Positions 14,159-23,073 of a stretch of DNA of 44,041 bases are shown here, piece after piece. Each line of letters begins with the position of its first letter. Position 1 is the stretch's first letter. The position numbers and the translations under genes are program-made. The DNA is from Solobacterium sp. (GTDB lineage: Bacteria; Bacillota_I; Bacilli_A; Erysipelotrichales; Erysipelotrichaceae): NCBI GenBank assembly GCA_017430925.1, contig JAFRMA010000002.1, positions 1 through 44,041 of the forward strand, written 5' to 3'. The notes under the pieces are model-generated. The model ran no database searches, was not told the DNA's origin, and saw nothing but the letters and a program-made list of their open reading frames with translations.

Positions 14159-15463
14159 ATGATGAAGAAAGTTTTTCTGGTTTTCTTATGTTTTTTTCTT
14201 GCCGGATGCGCAATTGGCGTGCCTGATCCGCACAAGAGTCTGAAAAAAGCAGATATTCCTGATGTGTACAGCGAATATATTTATATTTACGATTACGTGA
14301 ATGATCAGGTGCTCTATCAGAGAAAAGGATACGAAAAGATGTATCCTGCCAGTCTGACCAAGATGATGACCGCAATCGTTGCCATTGAAGAGTGCGAAGA
14401 TCTGGATGACACCTTCCTTTTTACCGAAGAAGTTCTTGAGGGACTGGTGGAAGCCAATGCGAACCGCGCAGGTTTCGATGTGGGAGATGAACCGGCAATC
14501 ATCGATCTGATCTACGGTGATCTGTTATCCAGCGGGGCAGACTGTTCCCGGGGACTGGCGTATTATCTCGCAGGTAGTGAAGCTGCGTACGTGGAGATGA
14601 TGAATGCCAAGGCAGCGGAACTGGGAATGATCGGTACACATTTCGTTAATACCAGCGGATTATTTGACCCGGATCACTATACGACTTGTGAAGATATGGG
14701 AAAACTTCTGAAGTACTGCCTGCAGAATGAGACTTTCCGGGAAGTCATCACTGCCCAGGATCACCGCTCCATACCGGTAAACAATTATCCCAACGGATTG
14801 AATATGACCAATCTGGTCCTGATCTACATCAACCAGGATCCTCCCAAAGCCAGGTATTCTTTTACCATACCCGGATTTATCAGCGGGAAGGGAGGATATA
14901 CCGAGACCAGCAGGTTTACTCTGGCTTCTTATGGTTATATGAATGACCTGCATGTCCTGATGGTTACCGGGAAGGCCTTTACTGAAGAGGGATATCCCGC
15001 AAACATGGAAGACGCGGAGAAGTTATATCCTTGGGTATTCTCCCGGTTCAAGAGAATGGTTCCGGTACATGCGGGGGATACCTATACCGTGGAGCGTGTA
15101 CGCTGGAGCGAAGGCGGAACGCTCAAGGTACGGGCTGCGGACAACATCACCGCAGACATCGCAGGAATGCATCAGGTAACGATTTTGAGCGATGTGATCA
15201 ACGCTCCGGTAAAAGTCGGAGATAAGATCGGAGAAGTGGAAATCTATTCCTATGAAGAACTGGCAGGAAAGACAGATCTGATCAGTACGGAAAATCGTAA
15301 GGTCACGTGGAAAGGGGTTCTTTTAACCCTGGGGTATGAATTATCCCATGATTATCTGTGGGTGATCTCTCTGGTATTACTGGGTGTGATCGTATTATTG
15401 TTCCTGGTGATGTATAAACCATACCGGCGTATGATGATCCACCGGAAAAGAAGAAAGAGATAA
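14159..15463 (+). CDS. Lipoprotein D-alanyl-D-alanine carboxypeptidase (DacF-like)
   Basis: About 434 residues. Lipobox LAGC with Cys17 follows a short hydrophobic signal; a C-terminal membrane span (WVISLVLLGVIVLLFLVM) with a basic tail gives a second anchor. The serine peptidase S11 motifs are SLTK (S65, K68), SGA in place of SxN (S125-A127) and KGG in place of KTG within ISGKGGYTE. The enzyme trims the terminal D-Ala of peptidoglycan stem peptides outside the membrane. The frame is open through the tRNA gene upstream, but ATG 14159 is fixed by the promoter and signal peptide. The Asn-to-Ala change in the second motif is worth noting, although SGAD-type variants occur in some Firmicute relatives. 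Confidence 0.85.
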   Translation: MMKKVFLVFLCFFLAGCAIGVPDPHKSLKKADIPDVYSEYIYIYDYVNDQVLYQRKGYEKMYPASLTKMMTAIVAIEECEDLDDTFLFTEEVLEGLVEANANRAGFDVGDEPAIIDLIYGDLLSSGADCSRGLAYYLAGSEAAYVEMMNAKAAELGMIGTHFVNTSGLFDPDHYTTCEDMGKLLKYCLQNETFREVITAQDHRSIPVNNYPNGLNMTNLVLIYINQDPPKARYSFTIPGFISGKGGYTETSRFTLASYGYMNDLHVLMVTGKAFTEEGYPANMEDAEKLYPWVFSRFKRMVPVHAGDTYTVERVRWSEGGTLKVRAADNITADIAGMHQVTILSDVINAPVKVGDKIGEVEIYSYEELAGKTDLISTENRKVTWKGVLLTLGYELSHDYLWVISLVLLGVIVLLFLVMYKPYRRMMIHRKRRKR

Positions 15464-15491
15464 ACTCTTTTACGTTCAGGTATAGTTGTAA

Positions 15492-15497
15492 TATAAT
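15492..15497 (+). promoter_or_regulatory. -10 box of typA
   Basis: TATAAT at 15492-15497; transcription would begin about 12 nt before the start codon, leaving just room for the GGGGG ribosome site. Confidence 0.55.
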
Positions 15498-15515
15498 AGG
15501 GAACGGTCCGGGGGA

Positions 15516-17360
15516 ATGGATATGGAATTTCAGAAGATTATCAATATAGCAGTTATCGCGCATGTCGACGCAGGAAAATCTACACTGGTCGATGCTTTTC
15601 TTAAACAAAGTCACGTATTCAAGGATAATGAAAAAGTTGTTGACTGTGTCATGGACAGCAATGATCTTGAACGTGAGCGGGGAATTACGATCTATTCCAA
15701 GAACTGTTCCGTTACCTACAAGGATTATAAGATCAATATCGTGGATACTCCCGGTCATGCGGATTTCTCTTCCGAAGTTGAAAGAATTATCAAGACGGTA
15801 GATACCGTGATCCTGCTGGTAGACTCTGCGGAAGGACCGATGCCGCAGACTCGCTTTGTCCTGCAGAAATCCCTGGAGATCGGACTCAGACCGATTCTTG
15901 TGATCAATAAGATGGATAAACCGGATGCCCGTGCCAATGAAGTAATCGATGAAGTCTATGACTTATTCCTGGATCTGAACGCGACAGATGATCAGCTGGA
16001 TTTCCCGATTTTGTATGGTATAGCCAGACAGGGTGTCATCCGTTATGATCCGGAAGATACCAACGAGGATATCGTACCGTTGTTTGAGACGATTCTCTCC
16101 CATGCCCAGACCTATCCGAATCTGATGGATGAAAACGTACAGATGCAGATCAGCGCGCTTGCGTATGATGATTATATCGGCAGACTGGGAATCGGCCGTA
16201 TCTACAAGGGAACCTTAAAAGCCGCTACTCCTTATACGGTATGCAATGCCGAAGGAAAGACTGTACGCGGGAAAACCGGACAGGTATTCGTGTATAAGGG
16301 CTTAAGCAGAATTGCTGTAAATGAAGCGCAGTGCGGTGAAATCTGCATGATTTCCGGTATCCCTGATATTTCCATCGGAGATACGATTACACCGGATGGC
16401 ATGCCTGATCCGATGCCGATGATCAGTATTGAAGAACCTACGCTGTCCATGAACTTCATGGTCAATGACTCTCCTTTCGCCGGACAGACAGGTAAATATG
16501 TTACTTCCCGGAATATCCGTGAACGTCTGGCAAAAGAACTGGAAGTCAATGTTGGACTGCGTGTGGAAGAAACCAGTACGACCGATACCTTCAAGGTCTC
16601 CGGAAGAGGTGAGTTACATCTCTCCATCCTGCTGGAAAACATGCGCAGAGAAGGATATGAGGTCGCTGTATCCAGACCGGAAGTTATCCTGAAGAAGATC
16701 GATGGTGTAGTATGCGAACCGGTGGAAGAAGTTGTCTGTGATGTGCCGGATGAATACTCCGGTACGGTAATTGCGGCACTGAATATCCGTAAGGGAATGC
16801 TGATGGATATGTCAGAAGAGGGCAGTTATACCAGAATCACGTATCAGTGTCCGACCAGAGGCCTGATTGGTTACCGCAGTGAGTTTATCAACTCTACCCG
16901 CGGTGAAGGCACAATGGTCAAAAGACTGGCAGGATATGAACCGTATAAGGGGGATATCCCTCAGCGTCAGAACGGAGCACTGATCTCTACGGAAACCGGC
17001 GGGGCAATGACTTATGCTCTGTGGAATATCCAGGAAAGAGGACAGTTGTTCATCGGCGCGCAGACACCGGTATACGAAGGAATGATTATCGGTATCGCTT
17101 CCAAGAACAAGGACATGACCGTAAATCCGATCAAGAATAAAAAGATGACTGCGGTACGTTCCACAGGCAACGATGAAGCGATGAAGCTTGTGCCGCCGAA
17201 GATCCTGACCCTGGAAGAAGCAATCGAATTCATCAACGATGATGAACTGGTAGAAATCACACCTACGGATATTCGTGTAAGAAAGAGATTCCTGACAGCT
17301 TTGGACAGACGTATGCATGCCAGAGAATTAGGTAAGATCGATGAGGAAGAGGATGACTGA
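15516..17360 (+). CDS. typA: Translational GTPase TypA/BipA
   Basis: 614 residues, the full length of the family. The GTPase domain shows G1 AHVDAGKS, G3 DTPGHADF and G4 NKMD, followed by the beta-barrel, the EF-G-like domain III (STTDTFKVSGRGELHLSIL) and domain V with the TypA-specific C-terminal region (PTRGLIGYRSEF). TypA binds the 70S ribosome and assists ribosome assembly and translation under stress. ATG 15516 follows a GGGGG ribosome site on a very short leader. It forms a single-gene unit with its own promoter and terminator. Confidence 0.97.
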   Translation: MDMEFQKIINIAVIAHVDAGKSTLVDAFLKQSHVFKDNEKVVDCVMDSNDLERERGITIYSKNCSVTYKDYKINIVDTPGHADFSSEVERIIKTVDTVILLVDSAEGPMPQTRFVLQKSLEIGLRPILVINKMDKPDARANEVIDEVYDLFLDLNATDDQLDFPILYGIARQGVIRYDPEDTNEDIVPLFETILSHAQTYPNLMDENVQMQISALAYDDYIGRLGIGRIYKGTLKAATPYTVCNAEGKTVRGKTGQVFVYKGLSRIAVNEAQCGEICMISGIPDISIGDTITPDGMPDPMPMISIEEPTLSMNFMVNDSPFAGQTGKYVTSRNIRERLAKELEVNVGLRVEETSTTDTFKVSGRGELHLSILLENMRREGYEVAVSRPEVILKKIDGVVCEPVEEVVCDVPDEYSGTVIAALNIRKGMLMDMSEEGSYTRITYQCPTRGLIGYRSEFINSTRGEGTMVKRLAGYEPYKGDIPQRQNGALISTETGGAMTYALWNIQERGQLFIGAQTPVYEGMIIGIASKNKDMTVNPIKNKKMTAVRSTGNDEAMKLVPPKILTLEEAIEFINDDELVEITPTDIRVRKRFLTALDRRMHARELGKIDEEEDD

Positions 17361-17372
17361 TCCTCTTCTTTT
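17346..17372 (+). terminator. Terminator overlapping the typA stop
   Basis: GAAGAGGAT (17346-17354) pairs with ATCCTCTTC (17360-17368), loop 5 nt, then TTTT. The left arm is coding sequence. Confidence 0.85.
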
Positions 17373-17444
17373 CATAAAAAAAGAGAGATGACTCTTATTA
17401 AATTAATCATATCATAATTTCGTGAATAAGTAAGTTCTTACATC

Positions 17445-17600
17445 TTGATCAGCCTGAGGTATAGTAATAATGCAGATATCGCTAAGATCGGCTGCTTCTG
17501 ACACAACGATCCAGCATATACAACCATAATTCAGACGTAGGACGTTAAGAGAATAACAGGCAGTCGTGTGTTATGGGTCCGTATCTTTACGGACCCTTTC
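17445..17600 (+). ncRNA. Candidate small RNA between typA and pepT
   Basis: This 300-nt gap has no ORF of note but holds a possible promoter (TTGATC 17445-17450; TATAGTAATAAT at 17460-17471) and, about 110 nt later, an unattached intrinsic terminator: GGGTCCGT (17575-17582) pairing with ACGGACCC (17589-17596) and TTTC. Between them GATCG and CGATC near 17490-17515 can form a stem. A terminator without a gene before it suggests a small RNA. No family recognised; it lacks the T-box GGGTGG element. Confidence 0.35.
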
Positions 17601-17626
17601 ATATAGGATTTTCATGAAGATTAACC

Positions 17627-17632
17627 TATAAT
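17627..17632 (+). promoter_or_regulatory. -10 box of the pepT operon
   Basis: TATAAT 30 nt before the stop-free start of pepT; leaves a leader of about 23 nt with a GAGGTGAG ribosome site. Confidence 0.5.
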
Positions 17633-17662
17633 AAATACAGAGAAAAACGAGGTGAGTAGCTG

Positions 17663-18889
17663 ATGAGTGCTGCAGAAAGATTGATCCGTTATTGTAAGAT
17701 CGATACACAGTCTGACCCCAAATCCCCAACAAGTCCTTCCACACAGAAACAATTTGACCTGGCAAAAGTATTAGAGGAAGAACTCAAAGAAATCGGTCTG
17801 GAAGATGTATATCTGGATGAATACTGTAATGTCTACGCGCATATGCCGGCAAATCTGGACAAGAGCGGTAAGACCATCGGTTTTATCGCGCATATGGACA
17901 CATCTCCGGATTATAACGGTGCCAATGTCAATCCCCGGATCATTCCTGCCTACGATGGAAAGGATATTGCCCTGGCAGAAGGTGTAGTCACAAGAATCAA
18001 GGACTTCCCGAAACTCAGTGAACATGCCGGACATGACCTGATGGTTACAGACGGCTCCTCTCTTCTCGGCGCAGATGACAAAGCCGGAATTACCGCAATC
18101 ATGGAGGCTCTGGTTTACTGGAAAGAACATCCCGAGACACCACATTGCCGTATCGCTGTGGCATTTACCCCGGACGAAGAAATCGGCAGAGGTACGGAAC
18201 ACTTTGATCTGGAGAGATTTGACGCCGCATTTGCGTATACCATGGACGGGGGAGATATCCGTACTATTACCGATGAAACATTCAACGCGGCTGAAGCCGT
18301 GGTTACCTTCCGCGGTTTCTCCATCCATCCCGGAAGTGCCAAAAACAAGCTCATCAGCGCCGTAAATCTCGCTATGGAATATCACGCCCTGTTACCGGAA
18401 CATATGCGTCCGGAACACACGGAAGGGAAAGAAGGATATATCCACGTAACAGAGATCAAGGGAACGACGGAGAACGCAGTCATGGAGTATATCCTGCGTG
18501 ACCATGACCGTCAGAAACTGGAAGATAAGATTGAACTGATGAACAGGGCAGCCTCATGGATCAATGCCCGCTACGGAGAAGGATCCTGCAATGTGGAGAT
18601 CATCCGTGGTTACCGAAATATGAAAGAAATCCTGAATCATTATCCGGAAGTTATGGGACTTGCTGAAAAAGCCCTTCTGGAAATGGGCTTACAGCCTGTA
18701 TCCGAAGGAGCCAGAGGCGGTACTGACGGCGCAAGTTTGTCCTTCATGGGATTGCCCTGCCCGAATCTCGGTACCGGCGGCGGAAATGCCCACGGACGCT
18801 ATGAATTCTGTGACCTGTGGGAACTGGAACAGTCCTCAATACTCATTCGGAAGATAGCCGAAACCATGGCTGGAGGTGAATACAAATGA
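17663..18889 (+). CDS. pepT: Peptidase T (tripeptide aminopeptidase, M20B)
   Basis: 408 residues, standard for PepT. Metal-site motifs are visible: GFIAHMDTSPDYNG (HxD), LLGADDKAG, TPDEEIGRGTEHFD and a late GGTDGASLSFMG, ending with GTGGGNAHGRYE. It releases the N-terminal residue from tripeptides in the cytoplasm using two zinc ions. It has a good ribosome site and overlaps the next gene by 4 nt (ATGA), forming an operon with the PfkB kinase and the lipoprotein. Confidence 0.95.
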   Translation: MSAAERLIRYCKIDTQSDPKSPTSPSTQKQFDLAKVLEEELKEIGLEDVYLDEYCNVYAHMPANLDKSGKTIGFIAHMDTSPDYNGANVNPRIIPAYDGKDIALAEGVVTRIKDFPKLSEHAGHDLMVTDGSSLLGADDKAGITAIMEALVYWKEHPETPHCRIAVAFTPDEEIGRGTEHFDLERFDAAFAYTMDGGDIRTITDETFNAAEAVVTFRGFSIHPGSAKNKLISAVNLAMEYHALLPEHMRPEHTEGKEGYIHVTEIKGTTENAVMEYILRDHDRQKLEDKIELMNRAASWINARYGEGSCNVEIIRGYRNMKEILNHYPEVMGLAEKALLEMGLQPVSEGARGGTDGASLSFMGLPCPNLGTGGGNAHGRYEFCDLWELEQSSILIRKIAETMAGGEYK

Positions 18890-19809
18890 TTTATACCTGT
18901 ACGGTTAACCCTTCACTTGACTATTATCTGACTTTTGATGAAAAGATCATCCCGGGCAAGACCACCCGTGCTGTCCAGGATGAATACCATGCCGGAGGAA
19001 AGGGAATCAACGTCTCCATCATGTTGAACAATCTCCAGATTCCTTCACGTGCACTAGGCTTCCTGGGAGGTTTTACCAAGGACTTCTACGTGCAGTTACT
19101 ACAGAAGTACCGCATGCTGCAGCCGAATTTCACGTATGTGCAGGGCAACACCCGGATCAACGTCAAGATCATGGACGGAACCGATACGGATCTCAATGTG
19201 AGAGGGCCTGAAATCAAGCCGGAGAACCTGAATAACCTGTTCTTCAAGATCTCCAGACTGGATGAGGATGACTGTCTGGTGTTTGCGGGTTATTGTCCGG
19301 ATTCGATCCGTGAACAGATGATAGAAGTACTAAAACAGGCAATCGCTGAAGGTGTCAAGGTCGCTCTGGATACCAATCCGGAGATATTACATGAACTCGC
19401 TCCGTGTTCTCCGTTCTTTGTGAAGATCACCCAGTCTGAACTGGCGGCGTATAGAGGACGTGAGATACTGTCCAAGGAAGAAGTCATTGAAGAAGCCCGC
19501 AATCTTCATACCGAAGGGGTAAAGAATGTGATCGTACTGTACGATGACCGCAGCCAGGCGGTCTATGTCTGTGATCAGGGAACTTATGTCGGCAATGTTA
19601 TCCGGGATAATCCTCCGGTGAGTACGGTAGGTACAGGTGACTCCATGACGGCAGGATTTATCATGAATTACATCCGTTCCAGAGATTGTATAGATTCCTT
19701 TAAGTTCGCGGTATCCTGCGGCAGCGCTACGATCTATTCCACAGGATTGGCAGAGAAAGGTGAAGTGGACGAATACTACCAGACCGCCACACTTCTCAAA
19801 GTAGAATAA
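18886..19809 (+). CDS. PfkB-family sugar-phosphate kinase (1-phosphofructokinase/LacC-like)
   Basis: 307 residues with PfkB signatures: N-terminal TCTVNPSLDYYL, EYHAGGKGINVSIML, and the C-terminal anion hole/catalytic motif VGTGDSMTAGF. These match hexose-phosphate kinases such as FruK (fructose-1-P) or tagatose-6-P kinase. No PTS gene is adjacent to decide the substrate. GGAGGTG precedes ATG 18886, which overlaps the pepT stop; the TAATG overlap couples it to the downstream lipoprotein gene. Confidence 0.88.
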   Translation: MIYTCTVNPSLDYYLTFDEKIIPGKTTRAVQDEYHAGGKGINVSIMLNNLQIPSRALGFLGGFTKDFYVQLLQKYRMLQPNFTYVQGNTRINVKIMDGTDTDLNVRGPEIKPENLNNLFFKISRLDEDDCLVFAGYCPDSIREQMIEVLKQAIAEGVKVALDTNPEILHELAPCSPFFVKITQSELAAYRGREILSKEEVIEEARNLHTEGVKNVIVLYDDRSQAVYVCDQGTYVGNVIRDNPPVSTVGTGDSMTAGFIMNYIRSRDCIDSFKFAVSCGSATIYSTGLAEKGEVDEYYQTATLLKVE

Positions 19810-20387
19810 TGCGCAGAGTATTCTCTGTTTCTGTTGTCATCTTTCTGGCTCTGGTATTGTGCGGATGCGCGAAACCGGAAGAGAAGATCACAATTACCAA
19901 TCCTCTGGAAATGAATACGATGAAAGCCGATACGACAGGTTACCGCTTCCTGGAGGATGATGATCCCGCATTGGATGAACTGGACCTCCATGAAGCACTG
20001 CGGTTGTTTGAGGAAAACGGTACGGGAGTATTATTCTTTGGGGCACCTTCCTGTCCGATCTGTCAGAGAGCGATTGCTGAGATCGATATCGCCTGTAAGG
20101 ATCTGGGTGTACGCTCTTACTACGTGAATACAGATATTATTATTGATGCCCTGGATTTCCGCGATCTTCTGGAGTATACGAAAGAATACCTGGAAAAAGA
20201 TAGTAACGGCAGTCCTAACTTCCGTGTACCGCGGATATTTGTTATCAAGGACGGAGAGATACAAGGCACATATCTTGGTCTTCCGGATTCCGTTAAACTG
20301 GAGAACGAGAATTCACAGATGACCGCTGCGCAGAAAAAAGAACTGCAGGATATCTATAAAGAATTAATGAAGAGAATTGCGGACTGA
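19809..20387 (+). CDS. Thioredoxin-like lipoprotein
   Basis: 192 residues. Lipobox LCGC places the lipidated Cys at 20. The body has a thioredoxin fold with FFGAPSCPICQRAI (C82, C85), an unusual CPIC active site, and a cis-Pro-like VPRIFVIKDG strand. It probably reduces or exchanges disulfides outside the membrane, or is an orphan redox lipoprotein. It is the last gene of the pepT operon; the TAATG overlap provides coupling since no clear ribosome site is seen. Confidence 0.75.
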   Translation: MRRVFSVSVVIFLALVLCGCAKPEEKITITNPLEMNTMKADTTGYRFLEDDDPALDELDLHEALRLFEENGTGVLFFGAPSCPICQRAIAEIDIACKDLGVRSYYVNTDIIIDALDFRDLLEYTKEYLEKDSNGSPNFRVPRIFVIKDGEIQGTYLGLPDSVKLENENSQMTAAQKKELQDIYKELMKRIAD

Positions 20388-20406
20388 TGCCGTAATTCTT
20401 TTTTTT
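20373..20406 (+). terminator. Terminator of the pepT operon
   Basis: AGAATTGCGG (20373-20382) pairs with CCGTAATTCT (20390-20399), followed by eight T; the left arm overlaps the stop codon. Confidence 0.85.
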
Positions 20407-20411
20407 GGGAA

Positions 20412-20417
20412 TATAAT
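20412..20417 (+). promoter_or_regulatory. -10 box implying a leaderless GNAT mRNA
   Basis: TATAAT ends 6 nt before ATG 20424, directly after the upstream terminator. No Shine-Dalgarno. Confidence 0.55.
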
Positions 20418-20423
20418 AGTTAT

Positions 20424-20888
20424 ATGAATTTATTTCGTTTATTCCGAAAAGATCCTGAAGAAAAGTATACCGGTGATGTTGTAGACCTGATCGCGGAAAA
20501 GAAGTATCCGGGAGGAAATGACGGTTCCGGAGAAACGATCTACTACGGGATTTATGTCCATGACACGAATACACGTGTAGGATACATAGATCTGCGTCTG
20601 GGGATGAACAGGGAGTTATACTATGCCGGGAATATCGGCTATCATATCCATCCCATATTCCGCGGACATCACTACGCGTATGAAGCCTGCCGTGTTGTCT
20701 TCCGGATTGCCCGGGACGTGTATAAGGTCAGGGAACTGATCATCACCTGTTCACCGGAGAATACGCCTTCACGGAAAACTCTGGAAAAACTTCAGGGTGA
20801 ACTGCTGGAGACGGTGGATGTGCCGAGTGATCACTGGTTATACCAGCGTGGTGAAACAGTAAAGAATATTTATAAATATACGTTATAA
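20424..20888 (+). CDS. GNAT-family N-acetyltransferase
   Basis: 154 residues with the GNAT pattern: GYIDLRLG strand, GNIGYHIHPIFRGHHYAYEA (acetyl-CoA-binding loop, here with RGHHYA in place of the usual RGxGxA) and the following ITCSPENTPSRKTLEKL motif. The substrate is unknown. The start at 20424 is supported by the -10 box exactly 6 nt upstream. Its stop codon lies inside the -10 box of the next gene. Confidence 0.8.
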   Translation: MNLFRLFRKDPEEKYTGDVVDLIAEKKYPGGNDGSGETIYYGIYVHDTNTRVGYIDLRLGMNRELYYAGNIGYHIHPIFRGHHYAYEACRVVFRIARDVYKVRELIITCSPENTPSRKTLEKLQGELLETVDVPSDHWLYQRGETVKNIYKYTL

Positions 20889-20889
20889 T
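20884..20889 (+). promoter_or_regulatory. -10 box implying a leaderless cls mRNA
   Basis: TATAAT overlaps the GNAT stop codon (20886-20888) and ends 6 nt before ATG 20896. Confidence 0.5.
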
Positions 20890-20895
20890 AGGTTT

Positions 20896-22425
20896 ATGCG
20901 TAGGTTGTTAAAGGTAATTTTCAGCCGTCTGTTGGTTGCGGCGGTGCTTGTGGCAGTACAGATTTATCTGCTTTTCATCGCTTTATACCGGGCGGCGATT
21001 TACTATAGCTTACTGCCGATCTTGAGCGCTATCGGTATTTTTATGGCACTGTATATCAACACCAGGAACGAGGATCCTTCCTACCGCCTGAGCTGGACGA
21101 TTCTGGTGCTTTCTCTGCCGGTGCTTGGAGTTATGCTGTATTTGCTGTGTGCAGGCCGGAAAATGCCGCAGAAACTTGCCCGGGGGACGACCATGGCCAG
21201 TCACCGTATGGCCGATCTTCTGAGCCAGGATGCTCAGGTATTACAGGATCTGGAAAAAGATAATCCTGATTACGCAAAGATCTTCAAGTATAATATCCGC
21301 ACAAGCAATCTCCCGGTCTATCGCAATACCACAAGCAGATACTTCCGCAGCGGAGAAGAATTTTTCCCTGTCTATCTGGAAGAACTGAAGAAAGCGAAAC
21401 ACTTTATCTTCATGGAATACTTTATTATCGATGATGGTGAGGTATGGCAGAAGATACTGGAGATACTGAAAGAGAAGGCAGCTGCCGGCGTAGAAGTCAA
21501 ACTGATCTACGATGACTTCGGCTGTTCCACCACCATGCCCAGAAACTTTGCGAAGAAGATGAATGCGCTGGGAATAGAAACTTATCGTTTTAACCGTATC
21601 CGTCCGATTTTACTGATCCAGATGAATAACCGTGATCACCGCAAGATCACTGTCATAGACAACGAAACGGCGTTTACCGGAGGTGTTAACCTTGCGGATG
21701 AATACATGAATATCATCAAGAGATACGGATACTGGAAAGACAGCGCTGTCATGATCAAGGGAGATGCGGTATGGAGTTTTACTGATATGTTCCTGGGAAT
21801 GTACAGTTTTCTGAAGAACGATGATGAGTCTATCCGCTATGGTCAGTATAACCTTCCGCATGAGATCGAGAACGGAACCGGCTATTATCAGCCCTTCAGT
21901 GATACACCCACAGATGGTGCCGATGTAGGATTATCCGTACATCTGAACATGATCAATTCCGCGAAGAAATATGTTTATATCGATACGCCGTACCTGGTCC
22001 TGAATGAAGATATTAAGCGCAGTCTCTGCCTGGCGGCTGCCAACGGTGTGGATGTACGCATCCTGGTGCCGCATATTCCGGATAAACGTTATGTCTTTGC
22101 CATGACCAAGGCAAATTACGATTCTCTGCTTTCCGAAGGAATACGGATCTATGAATTTACTCCCGGGTTTAATCATACAAAGAATATCGTCGTGGATGAT
22201 GAACTGGCACTTGTGGGAAGTATCAATACCGATTACCGGAGTTATTACCTTCACCTGGAGAACGGTGTACTGATGTATGACCGTGAGATCGCCGAAGCTA
22301 TGCGTAAAGATTTCCTACAGGCTCTGGATCTTTCCAGGGAAGTAACTCTTGAAGAAAGCAGAAAAGTATTTATTATCATTCGTTTATTCCGGTTATTGTT
22401 ACATGTGATGGCGCCGTTGTTCTGA
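20896..22425 (+). CDS. cls: Cardiolipin synthase, PLD type
   Basis: 509 residues. Two membrane spans lie at the N-terminus (about 10-55 and 65-85), followed by two phospholipase-D HKD motifs: HRKITVIDN (H248, K250, D255) and HTKNIVVDD (H427, K429, D434). It makes cardiolipin from two phosphatidylglycerol molecules at the membrane. The start fits the -10 box 6 nt upstream. It is followed after 2 nt by the amidase lipoprotein gene, so envelope genes form one unit. Confidence 0.95.
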   Translation: MRRLLKVIFSRLLVAAVLVAVQIYLLFIALYRAAIYYSLLPILSAIGIFMALYINTRNEDPSYRLSWTILVLSLPVLGVMLYLLCAGRKMPQKLARGTTMASHRMADLLSQDAQVLQDLEKDNPDYAKIFKYNIRTSNLPVYRNTTSRYFRSGEEFFPVYLEELKKAKHFIFMEYFIIDDGEVWQKILEILKEKAAAGVEVKLIYDDFGCSTTMPRNFAKKMNALGIETYRFNRIRPILLIQMNNRDHRKITVIDNETAFTGGVNLADEYMNIIKRYGYWKDSAVMIKGDAVWSFTDMFLGMYSFLKNDDESIRYGQYNLPHEIENGTGYYQPFSDTPTDGADVGLSVHLNMINSAKKYVYIDTPYLVLNEDIKRSLCLAAANGVDVRILVPHIPDKRYVFAMTKANYDSLLSEGIRIYEFTPGFNHTKNIVVDDELALVGSINTDYRSYYLHLENGVLMYDREIAEAMRKDFLQALDLSREVTLEESRKVFIIIRLFRLLLHVMAPLF

Positions 22426-22427
22426 GT

Positions 22428-23072
22428 ATGAAAAAGATTGTGATGATCATTCTGTTTCTTCTTGTCTCGGGATGTACGCAGAAGACCGTACAGACAGAAG
22501 AACCGGAAGAACCAAAAAAAGAATACGTGACGGTAAATCGTGAGATCGAAGCCGTAGGAGATATCCCCGTGGAACATCTCTATGTGGCACATGAGAGTCC
22601 GCGCCGTCCCGGAGAGATACGGGAAGTCCGGTATATTACGATCCACGAGACAGATAACCGGAGATTGACCGCGGATGCCCACGCACACCTGAATATGCTT
22701 ATCACCAATACCGATGATATTACCAGCTGGCATTACACTGTGGATGATCACTCCATCGTGCATCATATCCCGGACAATGAAGTTGCCTGGAATGCCGGAG
22801 ATAATCGTTCAAGAGATGGCGGGAATATCAATGGTATCGGTATCGAGATGTGTGTGAATCTGGATAACGATTATGAACAGACTCTGCGTAATACGGCAGC
22901 TCTGACGGCAGCGCTGCTGGTAACGTATGAACTGGAACCGGATGCTGTACATACGCATCAGGACTTTATGGGAAAGATCTGTCCGCATCGTCTGCTTACT
23001 GAAGGACGATGGGATGAGTTTATGGAACTGGTGGAAGATGAGTATCTACGAATGACGGAAACAGAGGAATAG
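22428..23072 (+). CDS. N-acetylmuramoyl-L-alanine amidase, lipoprotein
   Basis: 214 residues. Lipobox VSGC at Cys16. The Amidase_2 (PGRP-like) domain has zinc ligands in ITIHETDN and THQDFMGKICPHRL, with SWHYTVDDHSIVHHIPDNEVAWNAGD between. It cuts the lactyl-amide bond of peptidoglycan at the cell surface. The gene starts 2 nt after cls and is followed 1 nt later by the patatin gene. Confidence 0.88.
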   Translation: MKKIVMIILFLLVSGCTQKTVQTEEPEEPKKEYVTVNREIEAVGDIPVEHLYVAHESPRRPGEIREVRYITIHETDNRRLTADAHAHLNMLITNTDDITSWHYTVDDHSIVHHIPDNEVAWNAGDNRSRDGGNINGIGIEMCVNLDNDYEQTLRNTAALTAALLVTYELEPDAVHTHQDFMGKICPHRLLTEGRWDEFMELVEDEYLRMTETEE

Positions 23073-23073
23073 T

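Noticed and set aside
17571..17600. T-box or riboswitch before pepT
   Set aside because: No T-box consensus is visible, and the pepT promoter lies after the hairpin, so it cannot control pepT by attenuation from that start.
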